A DNA stretch of 63,537 nucleotides from JAUWKC01 sp035529895 (GCA_035529895.1 DATKVV010000033.1:1-63537); one strand, 5' to 3'. Shown: positions 1 to 8,882, counted from the first letter of the stretch. Translations and numbers: made by a program. The notes: generated by a model from the sequence alone, not told the origin.

Positions 1-68
1 AATGGCTCGATCTTTTCCCATAATTCGTCTGAAATCCTGTATCTATTCTTTGCTTTCCGTTTTTTCAT
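1..68 (-). CDS. IS5-family transposase, N-terminal 22 residues only
   Basis: Reading the minus strand from an ATG at 68-66 gives a very basic start (M-K-K-R-K) followed by RISDELWEKIEP, which matches the usual beginning of IS5-type transposases with the helix-turn-helix (DUF4096-like) N-terminus. A good ribosome binding site (GAAAGGA) lies about 7 bases upstream. The frame stays open to the window edge, so the catalytic DDE part is not visible. The reading frame is short and would be missed by a length cut-off. The family is clear from the motif; activity of the element cannot be judged. Confidence 0.65.
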   Translation of the reverse strand, partial: MKKRKAKNRYRISDELWEKIEP

Positions 69-139
69 CCCTGAATCCTTTCAAAGGCATCATCGCCTTT
101 GATTATATCGGCCATTCAAGGGTTATTAGGATAGGCTCT
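1..139 (-). mobile_element. IS5-type insertion sequence, left portion, cut by window edge
   Basis: The segment holds the start of a transposase read on the minus strand (68 down to 1) plus about 70 bp of leader. The bases around 118-139 look like a terminal end of the element; read on the minus strand they begin TTAGAGCCTATCC. An in-frame stop at 132-134 closes the neighbouring IS4 reading frame just before its ATG at 141, so the junction between the two elements lies close to 135-141. The rest of this element, including its other end and any target duplication, is outside the window, so the exact end is inferred. Confidence 0.5.
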
Positions 140-140
140 A

Positions 141-941
141 ATGGAGCCTTTCAGTCACCAAGAGCCTTATAGTCCGGGACAGAATCCTGTCGTGCTTAAA
201 GCCGTTCATAAAATCTTTAAGCTCACAGGCAACCGCGGTGTGCTTGTGGTGGATCGGGGATTCGATGCGGGGGTAATGTTTGAAGACTGGCTGGATAACA
301 AGTATCGTTTCGTCGCTCGCCCGGTGGGAAAACGCCATTTACTGCGGCTTTCCAGCGATTTTGAGCCCGGTGCCTACGGACAATGGATACCAGTTCAGGC
401 CCGTCAACTCGCAGAGCAAACACCAACCCCAGACCGGTTTTACAAGCTTGTCAAGCGTAAGGGCAAATCTGCCCTTCGCATTACACCGATCGGGTGGGTA
501 AAGGTTCGTCTGCCAGGCAGACAGGAAAATCTGACTCTGGTTGTCTGTCGTCTGGCCGGCTGTGACAGACCGCTGATGCTGCTGACGAATCTGGCTGTGG
601 AAAACCTTAAAGATGCCAAGCGACTCTTGCGTTGCTATCTACGACGATGGGAGTGCGAAGAGGCGATCCGGTTTTTGAAGAGTCAGGTGAACATTGAAAA
701 GATACGGACATTTCGGTGGTCTGCGATCCGGCGTTTGGTCCTGCTGGCAGTGCTTGTGATGATTTATTTAGCTTGGATTGTCCAAGCAAATCCAGACCTT
801 GGCGAGCGGTTAATACGCTTTGGCCAACCCCTGCCGGACAAGCCCGACTTTCTTTTGTACCGGCTATTAACGGGGCTGACCGAAGCAATAAATGCCTGTT
901 TCTGGCTTCACAAGGATTTGCTCCGGAGAACCTTATGCTAA
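141..941 (+). pseudogene. IS4-family transposase lacking its N-terminus
   Basis: The 266-residue frame contains the central VVDRGFDA block (second catalytic Asp) and near its C-terminus YLRRWECEEAIRFLK, which fits the IS4 signature Y-x2-R-x3-E-x6-K carrying the catalytic Glu. IS4-type transposases of this group are usually longer by well over 100 residues, and the part with the DNA-binding region and first catalytic Asp is missing. The frame is blocked by a stop at 132-134, right where the IS5-type element ends. I read it as a transposase remnant truncated by insertion of the second element. It is probably not functional in cis. Confidence 0.75.
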
Positions 942-1149
942 AACCGCGAAGTTTGAGGATTATTTCTTTTGGGGCCAAAAAGACCCGAAACATGAAACAA
1001 CAAACACCCGCGAACGACGGGTCATCGGTAACCATTTACCAATTGCTGTTAGCACCCGGTGGAGGGTTCATCCGAGTTGCTTTCGACATACCGCAATGGC
1101 TGGACAAGCTTGCCGCTTGGTCCTTTATCATCTCCTCCGCGATGGCTGC

Positions 1150-1320
1150 ATACCCCTGACCTGCGGCAGATACGCCGTCTTCGACCGCGAGGATTACGAC
1201 CGCCTCAGCAAATACAAATTGCCCGCCCACGCCTCAAGGCGCACCTTTTGTGCCGGCCGTGCCGCCCGCACAAAAAAAGCGGCCCACAAAAGGTCATCCG
1301 GATGCACCCGGAAACCTCGA
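1150..1320 (+). pseudogene. Frameshifted AP2/HNH-like domain remnant
   Basis: From 1150 one frame reads IPLTCGRYAVFDREDYDRL followed by SKYK and a short basic stretch, which resembles the N-terminus of phage-type AP2/HNH homing-endonuclease-like proteins (a pattern like IPLT-G-AVVD-DY-L-K-W). Around 1285-1290 similarity moves to another frame, which reads KVIRMHPE, like the conserved M-H motif of the same proteins. There is no start codon or ribosome site in register and the two parts need a frameshift, so this is a decayed fragment. The stretch 942-1149 between it and the IS4 remnant shows nothing recognisable. Confidence 0.4.
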
Positions 1321-1334
1321 ATATGCAATACGCG

Positions 1335-2309
1335 CTACACGAACAGATACAGCATATAAGCAGCATAGCAGCAGAGCAGCAAAATACCGCCGATTCGCCC
1401 GATGGTTGCCCTGCCGGCAAGGGTTATGACTATAAAAGCGGCACTGACGCCAATCATAATCCAATAGTCGCTCCCGACCAGCCGTTTTGTCACCTCGAAC
1501 GGCCGCACCGTACCGGCTACACCCGTCACAAGCAGCGTATTGAAGATGTTCGAGCCCACCAGATTGCCGATGGATATGTCGTGATGTCCCTTAATTGCGG
1601 CGGCAATACACGTCGCAAGCTCCGGCAGCGATGTGCCGACCGCAATAATGGTCAGCCCGATGACGGCCTTGCTCAGCCCGATGCGCTCGCCGATAGAGAC
1701 CGCGCCCCGCACGCTCATCTCCGCCCCGGCCGCCAGCCCAACAAGCCCGATAGCGATAAGCAAAAGGCAGATGGGCGTCGGGCGCGATACAACTTTCACT
1801 TCCTTGCCAATCTCGCCCCCTATCCCGGCAAGTAGGCTCAATCTGTTTTTCGCCTCCCGCCGCGCGCCATAAATCGTCAGCAGTATCAAAACGGCGAACA
1901 GTCCGAGCAGGCCGATTCCTTTCGGGCGTGACAGGAATAGATTGTGCAGCAAGGGCCACAACACCAGCGCTGCCGCCAGCATCACCGGCATTTCACGCAA
2001 CAGCGTCTGTTTTTTCACCTTGATTGGCCTGATTAGAGCGGATATGCCCCCGATTAGTGCCAGATTGGCGATGTTTGAACCGTAAACGTTGCCGACCGCC
2101 ACGTCCCCTGCCCCGCGCAGTGCCGCGGCGATACTTGCCGCAACCTCCGGCGCTGATGTTCCCATCGCCACTATGGTTAGCCCGATGACCAGCGGACTGA
2201 CGCCCAGCCGTTCGGCCAGCCCCACCGCTCCGCCCACCAGCACCTCGGCGCACTTCCATAATATCAAAAACCCCCCAACCACAAGTATGACGGCCCGGAT
2301 TATGTCCAT
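1335..2309 (-). CDS. Calcium/sodium antiporter, CaCA family (YrbG-like)
   Basis: This 324-residue inner-membrane protein belongs to the Ca2+:cation antiporter superfamily and should exchange Na+ for Ca2+ (or a similar cation). About ten hydrophobic segments are visible. The two inverted alpha repeats carry the diagnostic G-T-S-x-P-E motifs: GTSAPEVAASI near residue 50 and GTSLPELATCI near residue 220. Each is followed by a second signature with G-N-x-x-G-S-N-I (GNVYGSNIANL and GNLVGSNIFN). Length matches the bacterial YrbG type. It lies downstream of the fatty-acid operon in the same direction but has its own promoter-like sequence at 2368-2397 and probably forms a separate unit. Confidence 0.9.
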   Translation of the reverse strand: MDIIRAVILVVGGFLILWKCAEVLVGGAVGLAERLGVSPLVIGLTIVAMGTSAPEVAASIAAALRGAGDVAVGNVYGSNIANLALIGGISALIRPIKVKKQTLLREMPVMLAAALVLWPLLHNLFLSRPKGIGLLGLFAVLILLTIYGARREAKNRLSLLAGIGGEIGKEVKVVSRPTPICLLLIAIGLVGLAAGAEMSVRGAVSIGERIGLSKAVIGLTIIAVGTSLPELATCIAAAIKGHHDISIGNLVGSNIFNTLLVTGVAGTVRPFEVTKRLVGSDYWIMIGVSAAFIVITLAGRATIGRIGGILLLCCYAAYMLYLFV

Positions 2310-2367
2310 ATCTTCTCGGCGTCCAGTTTGTCCCGCGGCGGCAGGACATGTGTATATAGGTTTGTGA

Positions 2368-2397
2368 ATTATAACTTTGCTGCCGATAGCTTAGTAA
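2368..2397 (-). promoter_or_regulatory. Probable promoter of the antiporter gene
   Basis: On the minus strand a perfect -10 hexamer TATAAT lies at 2373-2368. The -35 region is weak (TTACTA at 2397-2392, spacing 18). Transcription would start about 50 bases before the ATG at 2309. Confidence 0.45.
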
Positions 2398-2501
2398 CAA
2401 AAAAGGGCGGGCCGGCGAAAAGCTTTTTATTCGCGCAGGTGGTCATGGCGGCGACAGATAACATTTGAATGGAAGGACGGTTCTCAGGCTGGCGGATGCT
2501 G

Positions 2502-3749
2502 TCAGACTTTTCCCACGGTCAGGCACGCGTTATGGCCGCCGAAGCCGAACGAATTGCTGATTGCCGTATCTACTTTTGCCTTCCGGGCCTCCAGCGGCAC
2601 ATAATCCATTTTCAGGTCGCACCGCTCATCCTGGTTTTCCAGATTGATGGTGGGAGGGATGACCGATTCGTTAATGACTTTAATGCAAACAATAAGCTCA
2701 ACGGCCCCGCTTGCGCCGAGCAGGTGCCCAAGGCTGCTCTTGGTCGAGCTGATGAGCAGCTTATATGCGTGCTGGCCGAAAACGGCCTTGATAGCGGCGC
2801 TTTCGGTGATATCGTTCAGTTCCGTGCCGGTTCCGTGCGCGTTGATATAGCCGATTTTTTCCGGCTCCACGCCGGCGTCCATCAGCGCCAGGGTCATTGC
2901 CTTGGCGGCTCCCTGGCCGTCCGGCTGTGGGGCGGTGATGTGGTACCCGTCGTCGGTCGCGCCGTAGCCGAGAAGCTCGGCGTATATATTTGCGCCCCGT
3001 TTTCTGGCGTGTTCGTATTCTTCGAGAATCACTATGCCGGCCCCTTCACTGAGCACGAACCCGTCTCTATCCCTGTCGAACGGCCTTGAAGCTGCGGGTG
3101 GATTATCGTTTCTGGTGCTCAGCGACCTGGCTCCGCAGAAAGAGGCCAGACCAATTGGCGTCAGAGCGGCTTCTGAGCCGCCGGTTATCATGATATCACT
3201 TCTGCAGGCAACAATATTGCAGAAGGCCTCGCCGATGGCATGGCTGGCGGAGGCACAGGCGCTGACGACACAGATGTTCGGGCCCTGGAGGCCGTAGCGA
3301 ATGGCGATGTTGCCGGCGGCGGCGTTTCCCATAAGCTTTGGCACGCAGAAGGGTGATACCTGTCTTGGGCCTTTATTCAAGAGCTTTATGTGCTGCTCTT
3401 CAATTTCCTTGATGCCGCCTATGCCGGTCCCGACGATGGCCCCGGCGCGGAAGGGGTCCACCTTTGAGAAGTCCAGGCCGCTGTCACTGACGGCCTGGCT
3501 GGCAGCCGCAACCGCGAACTGTGTGAAGCGGTCCATGCGCCTGCTTTCGCGATGCTCAATATAATAGTTAGTGGGCTCGAAGTTCTTTATTTCACCCCCG
3601 AATCTTACGGGAAAGGCGCTGGTGTCGAAGGATTCGATTGAAGATACGCCGCTTTTTCCCTCACAAAGCGCGGAGAAAAGCCCCTGGGGGGATTCGGCCA
3701 AGGCGGTAATACAGCCCAAGCCTGTTATAACTACTCGCCGTCTAGTCAT
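2502..3749 (-). CDS. fabF: 3-oxoacyl-[acyl-carrier-protein] synthase II
   Basis: FabF condenses malonyl-ACP with acyl-ACP in the elongation cycle of type II fatty-acid synthesis in the cytoplasm. At 415 residues it has the normal family length. The catalytic Cys is in VSACASASHA (about residue 165), the two active-site His residues are in NAHGTGTELND (about 305) and in KSSLGHLLGASG (about 342), and the C-terminus has the glycine-rich NSFGFGGHNA motif. It is the last gene of the fab operon, 14 bases behind acpP. I saw no convincing terminator in the 190 bases before the antiporter gene, so some read-through is possible. Confidence 0.96.
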   Translation of the reverse strand: MTRRRVVITGLGCITALAESPQGLFSALCEGKSGVSSIESFDTSAFPVRFGGEIKNFEPTNYYIEHRESRRMDRFTQFAVAAASQAVSDSGLDFSKVDPFRAGAIVGTGIGGIKEIEEQHIKLLNKGPRQVSPFCVPKLMGNAAAGNIAIRYGLQGPNICVVSACASASHAIGEAFCNIVACRSDIMITGGSEAALTPIGLASFCGARSLSTRNDNPPAASRPFDRDRDGFVLSEGAGIVILEEYEHARKRGANIYAELLGYGATDDGYHITAPQPDGQGAAKAMTLALMDAGVEPEKIGYINAHGTGTELNDITESAAIKAVFGQHAYKLLISSTKSSLGHLLGASGAVELIVCIKVINESVIPPTINLENQDERCDLKMDYVPLEARKAKVDTAISNSFGFGGHNACLTVGKV

Positions 3750-3763
3750 GATAGAACGTGTCG

Positions 3764-4036
3764 TTACTCTTGGTTTTTGGAATGTATGGTGTTTACGATA
3801 TAATCTATCGCAGCTCCGACCGTTTGGATTTTTTCAGCCTCTTCATCCGGGATGCTCATATCAAACTCGTCTTCGAACTCCATGACCAGCTCGACGGTAT
3901 CGAGTGAGTCGGCATTTAAATCGTTGATGAATGAGGTCTCGCGGGTTATTTCAGACTTGTCCACGCCCATTTGCTCACTTATTATCTCGATGACCTTGTT
4001 TTGAATTTCCTGCACATCTACATCGTCCGCGCTCAC
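3764..4036 (-). CDS. acpP: Acyl carrier protein
   Basis: This 90-residue acidic protein carries the growing acyl chain on a 4'-phosphopantetheine attached to Ser in the motif DLNADSLDTVEL. The reading frame can be extended upstream to an ATG at 4105, but I choose the GTG at 4036-4034. An AAGGAGG ribosome site sits 8 bases before it, and the protein then begins VSADDVDVQEIQ, close to normal ACP length. It lies between fabG and fabF in the classical order. The roughly 150 bases between it and fabG are AT-rich and hold no gene. Confidence 0.95.
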   Translation of the reverse strand: MSADDVDVQEIQNKVIEIISEQMGVDKSEITRETSFINDLNADSLDTVELVMEFEDEFDMSIPDEEAEKIQTVGAAIDYIVNTIHSKNQE

Positions 4037-4184
4037 GTGTTTTTCCTCCTTAGTCAAAAAGGAATATTTCACAACCTCATTATAAGCCGTTAGTAAGAAC
4101 GTCAACAGCGACGGTCACATCTATCATTTTGGGCGGTAATATACCCACTAAACAATCCATTCACAAACACTTTTTTTAATATTT

Positions 4185-4922
4185 TTACATGGCCATTCCG
4201 CCGTCGACACAAAGGACCTGGCCGGTAATATAGCCTGCGTCGTCACCGGCAAAAAAGGCGGCGGCCCTTGCGACATCGTCAACGCTGCCGAATCTTCGCA
4301 CGGGGATCATCTGTTTGGCAGCTTCTTTAACGGGTTCAGGCAGCTTGTCGGTCATCTCTGTAACGATGAAACCCGGCGCGATGCAATTCGCGGTTACGTT
4401 CTTTCTTGCGAGCTCGCGTGCCACGGACTTGGTCAAGCCGATGAGGCCGGCCTTGCTGGCGGCATAATTGGCCTGGCCTGCGTTGCCCATCACGCCGGCA
4501 ACGGAGCTTAGACTTATTATACGACCGAACTTGTTGCGAACCATAGACCTTGCGGCAACGCGCGTAGCGACAAAGGCAGCACGAAGATTCACGTCGATAA
4601 CCCTGTCAAAGTCCTCGTCGCTCATTTGCAGAATCAATCGGTCGCGTGTGATGCCGGCGTTGTTTACCAAAATGCCTATACCATTATACTCGTTAGCCAG
4701 GGACTCCAGTACGTTTGTAAACTCGGCGGTATCGGTAATGTCCACGCAGCGGGTTATGCAGGTAAAACCAGCTTCCTTGACGAGGCTTTCAAGTTCGGCC
4801 AGCTGTTCGGCATTAATATCGAGGGCGGCCACAATACGACCCTGCTTGAGCAGCTCAAGGACGATAGCGCGTCCAATTCCTCTGGCAGCGCCGGTTACGA
4901 CAGCGAGGCGTTTTTCCGACAT
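4185..4922 (-). CDS. fabG: 3-oxoacyl-[acyl-carrier-protein] reductase
   Basis: FabG is the NADPH-dependent short-chain dehydrogenase that reduces 3-oxoacyl-ACP. The 245 residues include the nucleotide-binding TGAARGIGRA motif at residues 10-19, the NNAG motif near 87, the catalytic Ser in ISLSSVAG and the YAASK motif (Tyr and Lys) near 153, plus the C-terminal GQVLCVDGGMAM characteristic of FabG. It follows fabD with a 31-base gap. Position within the fab operon makes this a true FabG rather than one of the many other SDRs in the window. Confidence 0.96.
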   Translation of the reverse strand: MSEKRLAVVTGAARGIGRAIVLELLKQGRIVAALDINAEQLAELESLVKEAGFTCITRCVDITDTAEFTNVLESLANEYNGIGILVNNAGITRDRLILQMSDEDFDRVIDVNLRAAFVATRVAARSMVRNKFGRIISLSSVAGVMGNAGQANYAASKAGLIGLTKSVARELARKNVTANCIAPGFIVTEMTDKLPEPVKEAAKQMIPVRRFGSVDDVARAAAFFAGDDAGYITGQVLCVDGGMAM

Positions 4923-4953
4923 TTTTCCAGTCTCCCAATAAAGATGTGGTCCT

Positions 4954-5892
4954 TCAAGACCCTGACAGCTCTTTTATAGCCTGTAAAGTACTTATGTTGA
5001 CGACATTAGTTTTTCGGCTGATCCTCTTCATAAGGCCGGTCAAGACCCTCCCGGGGCCGATTTCATAAAAATGCTCGACGCCGTCAGCAATGAGTCTTTC
5101 CATACATTTTTGCCAAAGAATGGGACAAGTCAATTGCTTTGTCAGGCCCTGAGTGATTTTTTCAGCATTTTGATAGTAGTTCGCGTCAACATTGGCAATA
5201 ATCTTGATATCGCGGGGGTCCGAGATAGTACAGTTTGACAATGCCTGCGCGAGGGCGTCGGCAGCACCGGCCATCATTCTTGTGTGAAATGCGCCTGCCA
5301 CTTCCAGCCTTACGGCCTTTATGGCGCCGCACTTTAGAGCGAGTTCCTTGGCTCTGCGGCACGCGGCTTTTGTGCCGCTAACGACGGTTTGGCCCGGGCA
5401 ATTGAAATTGACCGGCATCAGAAGTTCACCCTCGGCGGCTTCGGCACAGATTAGGCTGACTTTCTCTTCGTCCAGCCCGATAATACTGACCATAGCACCC
5501 TGGTGGGTGTCGGCAGCGGCCTGCATGGCCTGGCCTCGCTTTTGAACGAGGATAAGAGCCTGTTCGAAGTCAATCACGCCGGCAGCATAAAGGGCCGCGT
5601 ATTCACCCAAACTGAGGCCGGCGGTCACATCGGGGCACAATGCGCTGGTGGCGGGATTTGTTCTGAGGGCCTCCAGTAAGGCGACGGAAGTTACAAAGAT
5701 AGCCGGTTGTGAGATGGCGGTGGTATTGAGTTGTTCTTCCGGCCCTTCGAAACAGATTTCGGTCAAATCGAATTGAAGGATTTTATTGGCTTTATCGAAG
5801 GTTTGCGCGGCTGCGGGAAATGCCTTGGCGACTTCCCTTGCCATTGCCACAGTCTGAGCACCTTGTCCCGGAAATAAAAAGGCGGTTTTCAT
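4954..5892 (-). CDS. fabD: Malonyl-CoA:ACP transacylase
   Basis: FabD moves malonyl from CoA to ACP. The protein (312 residues from the ATG at 5892; a GTG at 5898 is an alternative) begins MKTAFLFPGQGAQ, the family hallmark. The catalytic Ser sits in AGLSLGEYAALY, where the usual GHSLGE reads GLSLGE. The active-site His is in VAGAFHTRMM near residue 200 and the substrate-binding Arg is in the expected region (AMQAA and KRG context). It is fourth in the operon, with 43 bases separating it from fabH upstream. Confidence 0.95.
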   Translation of the reverse strand: MKTAFLFPGQGAQTVAMAREVAKAFPAAAQTFDKANKILQFDLTEICFEGPEEQLNTTAISQPAIFVTSVALLEALRTNPATSALCPDVTAGLSLGEYAALYAAGVIDFEQALILVQKRGQAMQAAADTHQGAMVSIIGLDEEKVSLICAEAAEGELLMPVNFNCPGQTVVSGTKAACRRAKELALKCGAIKAVRLEVAGAFHTRMMAGAADALAQALSNCTISDPRDIKIIANVDANYYQNAEKITQGLTKQLTCPILWQKCMERLIADGVEHFYEIGPGRVLTGLMKRISRKTNVVNISTLQAIKELSGS

Positions 5893-5941
5893 AAGCACCT
5901 GGCAATTTACAGTTTATTCAAGATACCTCTGATGGATGTGA

Positions 5942-6955
5942 TTAGAACTCAATGACGTTTGCTCCCCAGGTCAAACCTGCGCCGAAAGCGACAAAAATAA
6001 AGATATCGCCCCGTTTGATTCTGCCTGCTCTGACACACTCATCGAAGGCAATGGGGACGGAGGCTGCGGAGGTGTTGCCGTAATCGGTGATATTCAAGAA
6101 CACCTTTTCATCGGGCAATTTGAGACGTTTGGCCGCCGACTCAATAATCCTTGCGTTCATCTGATGTGAAATAATCATGGCGATATCGTCGATGGTCATC
6201 CGGCAGACCTCAAGACATTCGGTAACGGATCCAACGATGCGGCGAACAGCCTGCTGGTAGACTTCTCTGCCCTTGATTTCCATGTAGATTTTGTCGGGGT
6301 TGTCCAGGGGCTTATCCGCGGGATGTCGAGAACCATAGGCCTGACAGTTCAATGCAGCCCAGCGGTCCCCATCTGAATACATAGTGCTGTAGAGGATACC
6401 CCTTCGGCCGTCACTGGCTCGCTCGAGGACGACGGCTCCGGAGCCGTCACCGAAAAGGATACAACTGGTGCGGTCCTTCCAGTTGGTAATCTTGGTGAGG
6501 GTTTCGGCGCCAATGACAAGGGCGTTTTTATAGCGGCCGCTTTCCAAGAACTGCTGTGCGACCGCGAGGCTGTAAATAAAACCACTGCAAGCGGCGCCGA
6601 GGTCGAAAGCGCAGGCCTTTTTTGCCTGTAGAGCGCTTTGGACAAATGAGGCGGTCGAAGGAAAGACCATTTCCGGCGTGACGGTGGCGAGAATAATCAT
6701 TTCAAGGTCTCTGGGGTCGAGATTGGCCTCGGCCAAAGCCCTTTTAGCGGCTTCGGTGGCGAGGTATGCGGTGGTTTCTTCGTCGCTGGCGACGTGTCTG
6801 ACCTTGATGCCGGTTCGGCTGGTAATCCATTCGTCGGTGGTGTCAACCATTTTTGCCAAATCGTCGTTGGTCAGCAATTTGGCGGGCGCGAACGAACCGT
6901 GACCGGCGATGACCGCGCGATAGGCAGGGGAGTGTTCCTTAATCGATTTGTTCAT
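5942..6955 (-). CDS. fabH: 3-oxoacyl-[acyl-carrier-protein] synthase III
   Basis: FabH starts fatty-acid synthesis by condensing an acyl-CoA primer with malonyl-ACP. The 337 residues contain the Cys-His-Asn triad: Cys in DLGAACSGFIY (about 120), His in IISHQMNARII (about 265) and Asn in DYGNTSAASVP (about 295). The N-terminal TDEWITSRTGIKVRH motif is typical. The start overlaps the 3' end of plsX by 17 bases, indicating translational coupling, and AAGGA lies 6 bases before the ATG. Confidence 0.95.
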   Translation of the reverse strand: MNKSIKEHSPAYRAVIAGHGSFAPAKLLTNDDLAKMVDTTDEWITSRTGIKVRHVASDEETTAYLATEAAKRALAEANLDPRDLEMIILATVTPEMVFPSTASFVQSALQAKKACAFDLGAACSGFIYSLAVAQQFLESGRYKNALVIGAETLTKITNWKDRTSCILFGDGSGAVVLERASDGRRGILYSTMYSDGDRWAALNCQAYGSRHPADKPLDNPDKIYMEIKGREVYQQAVRRIVGSVTECLEVCRMTIDDIAMIISHQMNARIIESAAKRLKLPDEKVFLNITDYGNTSAASVPIAFDECVRAGRIKRGDIFIFVAFGAGLTWGANVIEF

Positions 6956-8003
6956 CAGTTGTCCTTAACTGAAGGATTTGGGGTTTCTCATCCTGCGATT
7001 TGTCACAAAACGGTGTCTGTGATAAGTACTCGACAATTTTGTCGTTTATTTTTCTCGTGTGGTATTTTTTTGAAGCGAGGATGGCATTTTTTATGGTCCA
7101 GCTCTGACTTGAGCCGTGACATATAAGGGCCGTGCCGTTAATTCCCAGCAAGGGGGCGCCGCCGTATTCATTGTAGTCGTATTTTCTGTAAATTCTGGTC
7201 ATCACGGGCTTGAATTTCATAGCCAGTCGGAGGCCCTCGGCCAGGAGCTCACCCTTGATGGCCTTAAAGAGACCGTCGACGAGTCCTTCTGTGAGTTTCA
7301 GGACGACATTACCGACGAAACCCTCGCAGACGGCCACGTCACAGACGCCCTTGAAGATATCTCTGCCCTCGATATTACCCACGAAGTTCATGTTTTTGTC
7401 TGATTTCAGAAAGCCTCGCACTTTCTTAACAATCTCATTGCCCTTTGCATCTTCCTGACCTATGCTCATCAGGCCGACCCTTGGGTTGTCGATGCCAAGC
7501 AGATGTTTTGAATACATGCGGGCCATTACGGCATACTGATAGAGGTTTATCGGTTTGCAGGCGATATTGGCGCCGACATCACAGATTGTCACCGGTCCTT
7601 CGAAGGTGGGAAACACTACGGCAATACCGGGCCGATTGACCCCGGGCAGGTTTCTCATTCTCATTTGAAAAGCGGCAACACAGGCGCCGGTGTTTCCCGC
7701 GCTGATAACGGCGTCGGCCTGGTCCCTTTTGGCGAGTTTGGCCATAACCGCGATGGAGCTCTTGACTTTCTTCCGCAGACTTTCGATGGGCGATTCGTCC
7801 ATGCCGATAACTTCGGGGGCATCGACCATACTAATCAGGGCTTTACGCGAGCCGACAGTGGGCAGGCGCGGCTCTATTACGTCCTTCGGGCCGACAAGTA
7901 TCAGCTCATCGCTGTTATCGAGCAGCTCGACCGACTCCAGTGCGCCGGCAATGATCGCGTCCGGAGCGTTGTCGCCACCCATTACATCAACTGCGATTCG
8001 CAT
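6939..8003 (-). CDS. plsX: Phosphate acyltransferase PlsX
   Basis: PlsX makes acyl-phosphate from acyl-ACP for the PlsX/PlsY route of phospholipid synthesis and works as a peripheral membrane protein. The sequence opens with MRIAVDVMGGDNAPDAII, the family signature, and continues with SAGNTGA near residue 105 and the CEGFVGNVVLKLTEG block near 235. At 354 residues it is of normal length. It sits directly behind rpmF (2 bases) and overlaps fabH, the arrangement found in many bacteria. Confidence 0.96.
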   Translation of the reverse strand: MRIAVDVMGGDNAPDAIIAGALESVELLDNSDELILVGPKDVIEPRLPTVGSRKALISMVDAPEVIGMDESPIESLRKKVKSSIAVMAKLAKRDQADAVISAGNTGACVAAFQMRMRNLPGVNRPGIAVVFPTFEGPVTICDVGANIACKPINLYQYAVMARMYSKHLLGIDNPRVGLMSIGQEDAKGNEIVKKVRGFLKSDKNMNFVGNIEGRDIFKGVCDVAVCEGFVGNVVLKLTEGLVDGLFKAIKGELLAEGLRLAMKFKPVMTRIYRKYDYNEYGGAPLLGINGTALICHGSSQSWTIKNAILASKKYHTRKINDKIVEYLSQTPFCDKSQDEKPQILQLRTTDEQID

Positions 8004-8005
8004 AT

Positions 8006-8194
8006 TTAGCTGGTCTCCTCTTTGCCGAGCTTTAACGTGATTCTCGGGTTGACGTAGCCGCAGTTTGCGCAGGCCGCATGGGGCAGCTTGGCGTTGTCAC
8101 ATTTTGGACAGACGGAGTAGTTCACAGGCCCGAGGCGATGGTGACTGCGGCGAGTGCGTGTCCTGCTCTTACTGGTTTTTTTTGTCGGCAGCAT
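8006..8194 (-). CDS. rpmF: 50S ribosomal protein bL32
   Basis: This 62-residue basic protein has the bL32 N-terminus (MLPTKKTSKSRTRTRRSHH) and a four-cysteine zinc ribbon (C-x2-C, 9 residues, C-x2-C: CPKC and CANC). The ATG at 8194 is preferred over a TTG six bases upstream because GGAG lies 9 bases before it. It leads the fatty-acid operon, an arrangement that couples ribosome and membrane synthesis in many bacteria. Confidence 0.95.
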   Translation of the reverse strand: MLPTKKTSKSRTRTRRSHHRLGPVNYSVCPKCDNAKLPHAACANCGYVNPRITLKLGKEETS

Positions 8195-8249
8195 TCTCAA
8201 TTACTCCACTATGGGTTACCTGTCATGCTCTATTTATCCCAAAAGCATG

Positions 8250-8278
8250 TAAATAGCCGACAACAGCCACCTTGTCAA
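8250..8278 (-). promoter_or_regulatory. Strong sigma70-type promoter of the rpmF-plsX-fab operon
   Basis: On the minus strand a perfect -35 TTGACA (8278-8273) is followed after exactly 17 bases by TATTTA (8255-8250). Transcription should start near 8242, about 48 bases before the bL32 start. No further consensus promoter stands out between the operon genes. Confidence 0.8.
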
Positions 8279-8645
8279 GTGAAATTTGTCGCTGCTGTCC
8301 GATGAGCAAGGTATCGCGCGTATGGCGTAGGCGTATGCATAAGGACGGCGTTGGAAAATTGACGGAATTGCGGGGGCCAGGCAGCAAGTTACGGGGGGCC
8401 CATAAAGAAAAACGCCATGGAATTATAAAACGAAATGGGCGGGCTTTTCCTGAGGGACCCCCGAGGCAGGCATTCGAACAATTTTGGGCGAATCAGGGGG
8501 ATGCCACAGAGAGCTGACAAGTTTGGGCGGGCGCACAGAGCAACCCTGAAAGCAAAAACAGGAACGGAAGCCGGTGGAATGCGCGGTTAGATTTTTCCCT
8601 GATTTTCTTAATGCCTCAATTCTTGATTCGTTTATTTTGTGACTT
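8279..8645. other. Unassigned intergenic stretch
   Basis: Between the fab operon promoter and the end of the small basic protein gene I see no open frame with a ribosome site and no convincing hairpin terminator or known RNA. The sequence around 8390-8540 is G-rich on the plus strand with several GGGCGGGC-like runs. The role is unknown. Confidence 0.4.
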
Positions 8646-8882
8646 TTAACTTGGCTTCTCTGGAGCTTCGAGCGTTGGGGCCTGAGCCTGTTCGGTGGGC
8701 GCAGCCTTGACTTTCCGGCCGGCGTGACCCTTGCGATGAGCCACCTTCGGCAGCCCGAACAAAGAATCGCCGTCAACCCACTTCTCTTCGTCCTGCAGCC
8801 GCTTTATGCGTTCAGCCCGTGTCAATACATTGCGGTGTCTGCTCAGCGCGCCTTTGGTTTTTAACGACCTGTCAATAGACAT
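8646..8882 (-). CDS. Small basic protein of the PVC-group type
   Basis: The 78-residue, strongly basic protein has the motif series SIDRSLKTKGALSRHRNVL, then LTRAERIKRLQDEEKW and SLFGLPKVAHRK. I recognise these from a short basic protein conserved across Planctomycetes, Verrucomicrobia and Chlamydiae (TIGR04137-like, from memory). Its function is not established; a ribosome- or RNA-associated role has been supposed from its charge. A 25-residue tail rich in Ala, Pro and Gln follows the conserved core. It lies 20 bases behind the SPOR-like gene and is probably co-transcribed with it; GGAG precedes the ATG. Confidence 0.8.
   Translation of the reverse strand: MSIDRSLKTKGALSRHRNVLTRAERIKRLQDEEKWVDGDSLFGLPKVAHRKGHAGRKVKAAPTEQAQAPTLEAPEKPS

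Noticed and set aside
2310..2501. Terminator between fabF and the antiporter gene
   Set aside because: Only a weak GCGAA/TTCGC pairing and scattered T runs are visible, not a stable hairpin with a T-tract.
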